DNA from: Rhipidocladum racemiflorum
Lineage: Eukaryota > Streptophyta > Magnoliopsida > Poales > Poaceae
Reading direction: 5' to 3'
NCBI GenBank assembly: GCA_036346355.1
Contig: CM070588.1
Location: forward strand, 20,445,914 to 20,509,913
Length of the DNA stretch: 64,000 nt
Position numbers and translations under genes: made by a program. Position 1 is the first letter of the stretch. Each line of letters opens with the position of its first letter. This document shows positions 55,275-64,000 of this stretch, in pieces. The notes beneath the pieces were generated by a model that saw only the letters and a program-made list of their open reading frames with translations, was not told the origin of the DNA and searched no databases.

Positions 55275-56792
55275 TGAAGGGAATATGCCCGAGAGGCAAT
55301 AATAAATTGTTTATTATCTTATTCCATGTTTATAATAGATGTTTATTTCTCATGCTAAAATTGTATTAACCGGAAACGTTGATACATGTGTGTGTAATAA
55401 ACAAACAAAAGGTTCCTAGTAAAGCCTCTCTTTTAAACTAGCTTGTTGATTAAGATGATCAAGGTTTCACGATCATGAACATTGGATGTTGTTAATAACG
55501 GGTCACATTATTAGAAGAATGATGTGATGAACACACACCCAAGTTGGTATAGCAAATTCGATCAAGTCATTAAAGTTTGTTGCATCGAACATATACAAAA
55601 TAGCTCTTTTCCTTAGACCATGAGATGATGTCAATCACTAACTCCGGAAGAGTACTTTGATGACATCAAACGTCACTCCGTAACACGGTGACTATAAAGA
55701 TGGATTTGGGTACTATGAAAGTATTAGTTGAGGCTCATGCATCAAGAGTGGGATTTGTCCATCCAGATGACGGAGAGATATACTTAGGGCCCTCTCGGTG
55801 ATATCACATTGACATCGCTTGCAAGCACGTGACTAGGTCACAAGAATGTCATATCACGGAACGAGTAAAGAGTACTTATCGGTAACGGGATCAAACTAGG
55901 TATAGTTGATACCAATGATCGGATCTCGGATAAGTAATATATCGCGAGACAAAAGGAATTGGTTATGTTGGTTTTGGTTCACCACGATCACTAGTTCATC
56001 GTTGAGTAAGTGGGAGTCATTATGGATCTCCGTATCCCGGCCGATGATTATTGATCGAGAGGTGTCTTGATCATGTCCATTTTATTCACGAACCGTAGGG
56101 TGACACACTTAAGGTTCATCGACGCTTTTGAGTGGATACTTTAACAGGAGAAAAGTTTGGACAGCACCGAATAGTTTCGGGATATCGAACATTCACATGA
56201 AGAGAATGGAGAGTCCATTCACATGGAGAGTCCATTCACATGGAGAGAATGGAAAGTCCATTCACATGGAGAGTCCATTCACATGGAGAGAATGGAGAGT
56301 CCATTCACATGGAGAGAATGGAGAGTCAACTCACTCCTATAAAAGGGAGGGTGGAGCTCCTCTCTCATGACTAATCTCCATGACCCTTTGGTTGGTCCTT
56401 TCTCCCTCCTCCTGCTGTTCCACCTTTCAAGCAAAGAGCTTGGCTTAAGCGGCGCTGAAATAGTTTCTCCACCACCACCACTAAGTCGTAGTGTTGTTGG
56501 ATTTTCCCGTGATCCTCTACTTCCGCTGCCCGCTGGATCGAGGATTGGAGGTCGCCGTTGTTCCGCACGCGTGTGACCAATGCGGAGCGCTGCCGCTTGT
56601 GGCGCCATCTTCGCGACTTTGAAGTCGGGCGTGTACCTCTACTTCAACCACGTTTGTTTGCGGGAACGTTATTCCCGCCGGTCCCACGAGGGTGAGTCCT
56701 TCAAACCGTTTGCATGCATCTCCTAGATATGATCTTGGTGTTTGGTTGCATTCGTAGGAAAATTTTTGTTTTCCATGCTTCGAAACCCATCA
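55275..56792 (+). mobile_element. Solo LTR of the copia C family (1518 bp)
   Basis: TGAAGGGAATATGCCC to CCATCA, matching 8716-10309, flanked by TGGGT on both sides and with no internal region. This is the mark of unequal recombination between the two LTRs of a former element. It keeps the TATA box (56338-56344), has more minisatellite units (56188-56330), has lost part of U3 before them, and carries many small changes at CAG/CTG. The open frame at 56128-56370 is the minisatellite read through. Confidence 0.93.
56188..56330 (+). repeat. Expanded minisatellite in the solo LTR
   Basis: About six to seven units of GAGAGTCCATTCACATG, some joined directly (CATGGAGAGTCCATT) without the GAGAAT spacer. 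Confidence 0.85.
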
Positions 56793-56797
56793 TGGGT

Positions 56798-59700
56798 ATC
56801 ATTTCTTTACGCTTAAATGTTTTATTTAAACTTTGATGTTGAATGCTTCATTTGACAATGCATGTTGCTATGTCAATGAGATAAATGATTGAATTGCTCT
56901 TGTTGTTGTGATAAAGTGGGGTTGTGGTGCCGAAGGGTTTCGGTCACCACTTTTGTTAATAGTAAGGGTGTGGTTTGACGGTATGGCCGGTTAAAGCCAT
57001 CACTGAAGAACTATTAACCCCTTGTGGGGAAAGAGTGCTTACCTTTTCTATCGTAGATCGGGTAGTTGGCTGGAGACAAATAGAAGAGTTGATGGTGGTT
57101 TCCTTCGGATTCTTTTCACCATTCTGACGGTCGGTTTTGGTTAGTCTTCTTGGTTTTTAGTCGATTGAAATCAAAAGAAAAGTGTTTGGTCTTGGATTTT
57201 CGCGGATTGTTCCGTATGCGGTATGTGGTTTTGTCTTCCTTGGTTGAAGACGAAGAAGAAGAGTCTAGTGTTGCGCTTCTTTTGGTCGCCTTTCCATCTT
57301 TGATGCTTAGTTTGTTGATTGCTTTATGGGGAGAAGCATTCAATTTATTCCTGTGTTTGTCTTTCTCCGAGGTCAAAAGAGTTATTGCGGCGTTATGCCA
57401 GACTTGGTTATCAAGGCTAAAGTTCTATGGCTTTGTAGGAGTAAATGGTGTTTGATTTCGTCATTTTACTGGTTTGAGAAATCATCTTTGAAAGCCCTTC
57501 TTGTTTCGTGAAAGTTTGGGGTTTGGTGTTAAGGTTTTATTTGAAATGGATTACTTGATCGCTTGGTTCCCTTTTAAGAAAATTGTGTTTCAACTATTTT
57601 CCTCTATGGGAGTCTTTGAGATTAAAAAGTGTTTTGGAGAATTTCCTCTTGCATGATCAAGTTTGGGTTTGTCTCATTGCAACTTTGAGAGTCAAGCTTC
57701 TTTGTGAGTTTTGGTCGAGTATTAAAAGAAAAAAAAATGCTGCAAATAAAGTAAGTATTCGTTTGACTGAAATTACTTGTCAAAAGTGAAAATTGTTGTT
57801 TAGCAGGTTATGTAGTATGTACCAATGTGGTTTATGGAATGACGTATTGTTAAGTTAATTTGCGAGTTGAAACAATTAAATGTAAGTGTTACCTTTAGCT
57901 TAAGATTAGGTGAACCTCTAGTGATGTAGAGTACCCCATAGTGGGAATGATTAAATGCGTTAATGTACATGCTTAGAATCTGTTGCCATGCTTTAAAAGT
58001 GCTTATGATCCTTGTTAATGTTAAAAGTTTAAACCTTGATGCATAGTTAGAACATTAAGATGATGTAAATTAATGATACTGTTAAAGAAACCTTGCCGAT
58101 TGTTTAAAGATGTTCTAATCTAACGGGTTAAGAGAGAAATTTAATCATGTTGACTAGTGGCTTTAATTTGGAAGTTGATTAGAGTTGCTATTTATGTTGT
58201 TGCAACCTACTAGTATACTTGGAAGTATGCAGTTGTGTCTCTACAATGCTAGTATTGATATCAATTGATAAGACATACGACTTATTGTTAATGATGTTGT
58301 TAAGGGCAGTGTTAATGCTAGTATTCAATCTATTTTAAATAGTTGGAGTATGTTGTGTGGTGGTAATTTTGTTATCACCTATGTATAGGGTAGCTAAAAG
58401 TAATGTTGTTGGTTGATGATTATGCCCATTTGTTGTTATTGATGACTAAGTAGTGGTGGTAATCAAGTTATATTACTCGTTGGAAAACCATGGTTAAAGT
58501 AGAGGAAAATTTTAACATGTTGCGATGGAGCGAGCTTTGGATAATTAACATGATGAATGATTTTATCCTTAATGAAAGTATAACTTAATATCGCTTACGA
58601 ATTCTTCCCTGTGGAGATAATATTTATATGTTGAAGTCGCTTGTTAACTGAATAAGTTTCGATTGTCTAGACGTTTACATATAGGTAGTATGAAATTCAT
58701 TGGTTGATCATGCTGAAAGATTTGTTGGAGCATTTGTTTCAATCTAGAATATGATGTTATATGATATGTTGGTCCGTGGGGATCTTGTTGACGTAGTCTT
58801 CGTTGGATGTCTTTGGATAAGCATCATAAACTCTATTTATAAGTATTGGGAAAGGTAATAAGAGAAAGAATTTGTTTTGTAGCTCTTGTTGTAACCTGAG
58901 GGGTTTCTCGATGAGTAAATAGTGAATATTGAATGTTTGAAAGATAAGTATAGGGTTTCATGCTGAGATTGTGTTTAAAACCTTTTGGACTGGTTTGGTT
59001 GTTTGCTATCTTGGTCAAATTCTTTCGATCAAGACGTTTTTTTTATGATGTGTGTCAGAGTTTTCCTAAACACGTAGGGATTGGTGTTGATCTTTGGGTT
59101 TGGCCCATTTGTTTAGTTGTGCTAGGAGTATGGATTGACACCCAATAGTTTTAAGTGGATCGCGCTCCTTCACGTTCGCCCTGAATTTTCTTTGGGAATA
59201 AATTTTAAAGGAAGCAGTTGGACATAGTGGGTTGTATTGGAGTTTCTTGGGATTTAATTTGTGACTCTTTTTGGCTAGAATTGGAGTTATTTGGAAAATA
59301 TGTGTGGTGTTTGCAAGTGTTTCAAAAGGGTGGATTTTATGAATGTTTCATCAGTGATTTTGTTAGTGAAGTGTTCCCTTCTTGGAAATGAGTTTCCCTT
59401 TCTTGTTGAGAACATTTGTGGCGGTTGTGTGTGCTGATGTTTAACTTTGGAGTCGATGTTCTTTTCCAAAATGCTGATTTTGGTTAAAATGTGAGGTTTT
59501 GCAAGTTTAGCTTTCGAGAAATGGTGGGTTCTGACATGACGTGGTGTGTTCCAGATAACGGTGTTGCAGTCATAGTCTATATGATTTAGCACAGCCGTCA
59601 ATGTTATGTGTGTTTCAATCATGTGATACCGAGGAAGAAGTCTTTTGGTGAATAACTTTTCGGTATTGTTGTTACATGATGAGTGAATGGTGAAGATGAA

Positions 59701-61017
59701 GCATGACATCGTTTATAAATGTTCAATGATAAATGAGTCGGTGAGCCAGGTTGGTGAGAAAGTCATATATGGATATATGACTAATCCGGAGTGCTCTTGA
59801 AAAGTGTGCATTCTTGTCATGTATCGAGATTTCCATTTCTTCCTAGTATGAAAAGAAAGAATGGATAATTTGTGGTGTTTTGGCTGTGGTGTTAGAGGTT
59901 TGAGTTTTCTTTGCAATTTGGCTTAGAAAAATGACATGAGTACTCTTTGGTTGTTGCCGAACTCTTTCCAATGTGGCTTTTAGCGCCTTGGAGTTCGAGA
60001 TGTTGGATGTGGATCATTTTGGGTTCATGGGTCTTGGTTGAGCTTACTCAATGATTGTACCCTTGTTCCGATTCTTTGAAAGGAAGAATGCGAGGGCTAA
60101 ACCTTCTTATAAAGAGGAATCTAGTGTGGGTTCGTAATGACCTAAGATATTAGGCATTGCTAGTGGTTGATCGTAACTAGTTTGGAAGTGAAGAGTAAAG
60201 GAAGGCTGTGCAGGACTCAATTCAAACCTTCTTGGAGACTTGTGTCATTGATGTGTCCCTCGGTAGGGTTGATTAAATTATTAGTGGACCACTTGGTGGT
60301 TGCTAGTAATTGATTTTCCTTTTCGAAGTGTATTGGATCTTTTGTCGCCGAGATCTGAGCGAGTTGTGTCAACCGATGTGGATTGCTCGGTTGATATTGT
60401 TTTTGCGGGTTTTAAGGACCCTGGTTATAAAGTAGGTTTTTCCTTCGGTGGTAGTGGTGGGTATTGGTCTTTTGTAAAAGGTCAATCTTTTGCAAGGTGT
60501 TAGCCGATTGTTCAAGCAGTTGGTAGTCTTGGAGTGTTGTGTCTTGCTTGGTTCAAGGCTGCCTAGAATACGACGAACCACAGAGAGTGGTTGATATGTG
60601 AAAGCACTTTTGTGCGTGGGAGCCGAAGAGGGTTCTAGAGGTTGGTGCCGTGTTCTTCCTCGAGGAGAAACATCGGTTAAAGGGATCGGGCACTTTAGTG
60701 CCAAGGAATGCATAAAAATGAGGAATATGAGACCGTTTCCCTTCATTGTCAGCTTAGGAAGTTATCCTTTTGCTTGGGACGTTCTGAATCCTTATGTTTG
60801 TACTCGGTGTTTCAAAGTGGAGTAAGAATTCTGGCAAGTTTTGAATGTGAGTTATCTTTAGAGCTTTCAATCTTTGATCCTTAGCTCCTTGCTTCTGAGT
60901 GCTGGATGGTGCAAATCGTAGGGGCTTCTAAGCGGGTTCTGAGGCGTGAACCATAGCTCTCTTCGATTTTGTTGTTTGCGAAGTGGCGTGTCTCGGATTC
61001 GGGGTCGAATCCTGTTG
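56798..61017 (+). other. A2 interior, no recognisable genes
   Basis: About 4.2 kb, T- and G-rich on the plus strand, with no retrotransposon protein block in six frames. The longest plus frame (60598-60825) and minus frame (59287-59709) show no family motif. A piece near 59745-59810 resembles the LTR's GGTGAGAAAGTCATA repeat. Purpose unknown; it may be needed only for packaging length and primer sites. Confidence 0.7.
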
Positions 61018-61029
61018 AAGGGGGGAGAA
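61018..61029 (+). other. Polypurine tract, A2
   Basis: AAGGGGGGAGAA directly before the 3' LTR. Confidence 0.88.
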
Positions 61030-63289
61030 TGTGACACCACAGAGTGTCATAATCTTGTAAAATGTGGATGTAGAAGTCAAATAATTATAAAATAAGTAAA
61101 TGAAGGTTAAAACATTACGTTATGTCGTTTATAGCGTGTTTTTGGGCCGTTTTCGGGTGTTTGGGCCTCTCCGGGGGACTTTGGGCCTTGGGGGTTGAGT
61201 TGGGCCTCAGGTGGAAGGGTTTGGGCCCAAGGGGGGGACTTTTGGGCAGCCAAATCTAGCCCCCACGCCTTGGTGCACCCCAAACTCCCTCTCCCAACCC
61301 TACCCGCCACCCCCTAGCCCCCCCATGCGCCTCCACCCTTCCCCTTCCTCTCCATCTTCCCCCATGGCGCCACCACCCCTCTCCTCCCCTCTCCACCTCC
61401 CTTGCTGCCCCTAGGGGAGTTGTCCACCTCAACACCTCGAAGATCCGTCCATTGGAGCGCTCCGCGACGAGGAGATCCGGTGGATTTAGAGCGAGGAGTG
61501 AGGAGCAAGGAGCGAGGAGCGATCCAGGAGGAGAACTATTGGGTTTTTGTGCGTCGGGCGAAGGTATGGCCATGGGACTCCTTGGGGTTGGGCTAGGTAC
61601 TGTTCTAAGGATCAATATCATGTTTTTAGATCAATTGGTGGTGCTGGATTTGAGTAGATTGGATTAGATCTAGAAGTTGCCACGTTCTCTATTTTGGACA
61701 GCATGAGCAGTCGACCTAGGGTTTAGTTTTTCGCTAATTTAGAGTCCGAATTTGGTCATCCTCCTTTTGACGAAGTTGTAGATAATTTCAATACCTTTCA
61801 GTGGGTATAAAGAACGTTAAATTCCGATCAGCCGTTTGAAAGTTATGGCTGTTTTACCGAGCATGTTAAAATCTATGACGTGATTGGAACAGATCACGGT
61901 ATTCTGTGGATTAAACCACTTTAGATTCTTAATCAGTATTTCCCTATACTAAGAAAAAGTTGGGAAATTTCCTAAGCTACGTGAGGATGTACTCGTTTAA
62001 TTGATTCGGAGTCCCAAAACTCATGTTATGCCTTTTGGAAGGCTGCAATCCCGACGGGACATAACCTCTGTTTTTTTGGGTGTTGCGAGTAGTTGGCAAT
62101 GTCGGGGTATGAGGGTTTGCGTACTGTTTTGTGGACATGATTGTGAGTGTGTGGTACCTATGTGCAGGTGGTGTGACCCCAGGAGTGCGTTCTACTTCTC
62201 ACCAATCCGCCGCCCGTGGTTGAGGCAAGTGTATTGGAATGGGTAGCGGGTTGTAGATTCTTTGATTGATTGAGATTGAAATTTGAATATATGATATGTT
62301 CACAGGCCATGCTTTAATGTTTGCCATTGATATGATGAATATATTTATTACGTGATGGTGCCATGAGTTAATGTACAAGTTATCTATGATGATGCCATGT
62401 GTTAATGTACAAGATATCTATGATGATGCCTTGTGTTAATGTACAAGTTATTCATGATGTTGGCATATTTGCATACATGGCCCGGGCGGTGAGAAAGTCA
62501 TAACTAGTCCGGGGAAGGTCGGTGAGAAAATTATGACTATTCCGGAGAGCTAATGAGTAAGTCCTACATCGTGATTCCATTCACCGCGGTGAACGAAAGC
62601 GAGGAGTAGGCACCCTCCATCTTCGGGATGGAAGGGGGGAGTGGGTGCACACCGACGGGTGTGTACTCAACCATACATGTATGAATTTCCAAGGAGATAT
62701 GAGCATCGCATTGCATACATAATGATGATGATAATGATTTGTGAACATGAATGAGATGATATACATGATGTGAGTTGTTGTAGCCATGTAATTGTTTTTG
62801 TTTGTACCATTGAAATATACTTGCTGAGTGATGAACTCACGCTTGTGTTTATGTTGTTTTTTTTAGGTACCATGACACCGGCATGTGGGAAAGGGCATTA
62901 GCTACACATCTTCACGTAGTTCCAGTCAAATTTACCAACCTTGAGTCATGATCATAATAATAGTGCCCTGAACTAGGTGTATGGAATAATTTTAATGTGT
63001 TGTTGATCCTTTTTGCTTAGTTATAGATGTTTGTGTGGTTGGTTTTGGTTTAATTGCTTATGATGATGTTTTATCCATTATATATTGCTGCTTTAGATGT
63101 CTTATGTTATGAAATATTTTGCTATGATATTGCTATTGTTCAAATCATGATAAAACAAAGGAGATGCTGCCGAAATTTCGGTTTTTAGCATATGCGCCTT
63201 TGCTATAATTTATCGTTAGTTGTGGTATTTAGATGTTGTTTAGTCTATGTTTGGTAGCATTCTGGCATACTAGATGCCGGGGTGTTACA
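61030..63289 (+). repeat. 3' LTR of A2 (2260 bp)
   Basis: TGTGACACC to GGTGTTACA, followed by AGAGT. Nearly identical to the 5' LTR by eye, apart from a few substitutions and short repeat differences, which suggests a fairly recent insertion. Confidence 0.92.
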
Positions 63290-63294
63290 AGAGT
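63290..63294. repeat. Target site duplication, A2 right
   Basis: AGAGT, the partner of 52773-52777. Confidence 0.9.
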
Positions 63295-63341
63295 GGGAGA
63301 GAGTGAGGAAGTGTGAAGGAGTCTCACTACAACACCTATGC

Positions 63342-64000
63342 TCACTCATCGAGAAAACCTTCACGGCCTGGGTACGGGTGCTGCGGCATAGGCGCGAAAC
63401 GATCGCCATGCCCTGCAACTGTGTCAACTGTGGTAGTCGAAGAAGCGGTGTCCTCCTCAAGCTCTGGCTCTTCCGGATCTGGCTCGTGTAGCTCGAGTAC
63501 TAGCTCCGGCTCTGGTGCGTACAGCGCCGTCTCTAACTCTCCAATCCTGTGCAGAAGATGTGACACATACTCCTGAGTCTCCCGCCATCTGTTCTTCTCT
63601 GCAGTGATCTCCTTGCAGGCCTTCTGTAGCTCCTTGCTCGTATCATCAAGTATATCCTCCTGGGCGACAACAAGTCGTGCCAATTGTGTGATCACGGCGT
63701 TCTCATCCTGAATCATCTTCGGGTCGAGAAGGTTATTGCTGCGCGGATGATAACGGAACACCGTGCCCTCTAACTCTCTGGCGTAGATGCGGGCAATGTG
63801 CCGCATTGCTCGTCGCGACACCTCCTGGATACCCATCTGCAATGTAGACCTCCTGGCAGTGCAATGTATCGGGCGATTGCCCGGGCCCTTCTTCCTGGCA
63901 GGTACCACAATCTTCACGTCACAAGCCTTGATCAATCCTGCTTGTCTGATTACGTCCACTTGGTAATTCGGCTTCTCAAAACCTTTGAGAGTCAGCAGCA
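63342..64000 (-). CDS. Extra ORF1 of a G-type element, minus strand, partial at the window edge
   Basis: Open from the right edge (…LKGFEKPNYQVDVIRQAG) to TGA at 63342-63344 with no internal stop, about 218 codons visible. It has the basic middle (PARKKGPGNRPIH, STLQMGIQEVSRRAMRHIAR), the coiled-coil region (DTSKELQKACKEITAEKNRW), an acidic tail with an extra DTVAG insertion, and the family ending GFLDE. It is the only ORF1 copy with no visible break, so it is the best template for the protein. Downstream similarity to G elements ends near 63328; the rest of that element is not in the window. Function unknown. Confidence 0.82.
   Translation of the reverse strand, partial: LLTLKGFEKPNYQVDVIRQAGLIKACDVKIVVPARKKGPGNRPIHCTARRSTLQMGIQEVSRRAMRHIARIYARELEGTVFRYHPRSNNLLDPKMIQDENAVITQLARLVVAQEDILDDTSKELQKACKEITAEKNRWRETQEYVSHLLHRIGELETALYAPEPELVLELHEPDPEEPELEEDTASSTTTVDTVAGHGDRFAPMPQHPYPGREGFLDE

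Larger units (their letters stand above)
52778..63289 (+). mobile_element. Family A element A2, two LTRs, no coding domains (non-autonomous)
   Basis: LTRs 52778-55060 and 61030-63289, Met-tRNA primer site, purine tract and a perfect AGAGT duplication define a complete insertion of 10.5 kb. After removing the solo copia LTR, the interior is about 4.4 kb and shows no gag, protease, RT, integrase or chromodomain block in any frame. The 3' end (GTCGAATCCTGTTGAAGGGGGG) resembles gypsy 3' ends. It fits a large non-autonomous LTR derivative. Confidence 0.88.

Noticed and set aside
56128..56370. 80-codon frame with repeated SPFTWRE-like peptide
   Set aside because: It is the copia minisatellite read through; the 5' and 3' LTR copies do not keep the frame.
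59287..59709. 140-codon minus-strand frame in the A2 interior
   Set aside because: No recognisable domain and compositionally explained by T-rich sequence on the opposite strand; nothing supports coding.
1..64000. Host protein-coding gene
   Set aside because: Every long frame with family motifs belongs to gag, pol or ORF1 of a retrotransposon; no frame outside them shows a host domain or a credible exon set beyond the LTR segments reported.

Overview
This window is plant nuclear intergenic DNA, most likely from a large-genome grass (Poaceae). I see no host gene, rRNA, tRNA or CRISPR array. Essentially all 64 kb is LTR retrotransposon sequence stacked by nested insertion: Ty1-copia, several Ty3-gypsy chromovirus families, one non-autonomous family, a solo LTR and truncated LTRs. 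The grass assignment is inferred from element style (initiator-Met-tRNA primer sites, long 1-3.6 kb LTRs, chromodomain gypsy); the species cannot be read from the sequence.

Layout, left to right. (1) 1-2451: minus-strand LTR (A1) of family A. It is inserted in the 5' LTR of (2) copia element C (2452-10309), which carries decayed gag, protease, integrase, RT and RNase H. C sits beside the polypurine tract of (3) element D, of which only the tract and the 3' LTR (10310-11454) are visible. D sits in the gag of (4) gypsy fragment B (11455-13391). B's RT is cut by (5) an LTR fragment H (13392-14134), itself cut by (6) chromovirus G1 (14135-21492). G1 is cut by (7) chromovirus G2 (21493-34162), the best-preserved element. 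G2 abuts (8) an inverted LTR fragment G4 (34163-34975). (9) 34976-38159 and 50885-52777 hold old minus-strand LTR material (F and E) into which (10) G3 (38160-50884, target duplication ATCAG) inserted. (11) Family A element A2 (52778-63289, duplication AGAGT) has two full LTRs but no recognisable coding capacity, and hosts a solo copia LTR (55275-56792, duplication TGGGT). (12) 63342-64000 is a minus-strand copy of the extra ORF of the G family.

The autonomous G family reads: 3.5 kb LTR, Met-tRNA primer site, an extra ORF1 with a predicted coiled coil, gag with CCHC knuckle, protease, RT, RNase H, integrase, chromodomain, polypurine tract, LTR. Every copy is broken by stops or frameshifts.

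The most interesting signals are these. First, an apparently gene-like structure inside the LTRs of three families: a short exon ending in the GC-type donor AG|GCAAG(T/C), an intron ending just after a GAGTAC...GTACTC-type hairpin, and a reading frame that stays open across the proposed splice. Second, the conserved ORF1 upstream of gag. Third, LTR U3 regions loaded with TGACGTCA sites and palindromes. Fourth, a block of small changes concentrated at CAG/CTG in G3 and the solo LTR, which may be a methylation-linked base-calling artefact. All work here was by eye; no alignment or search was run.
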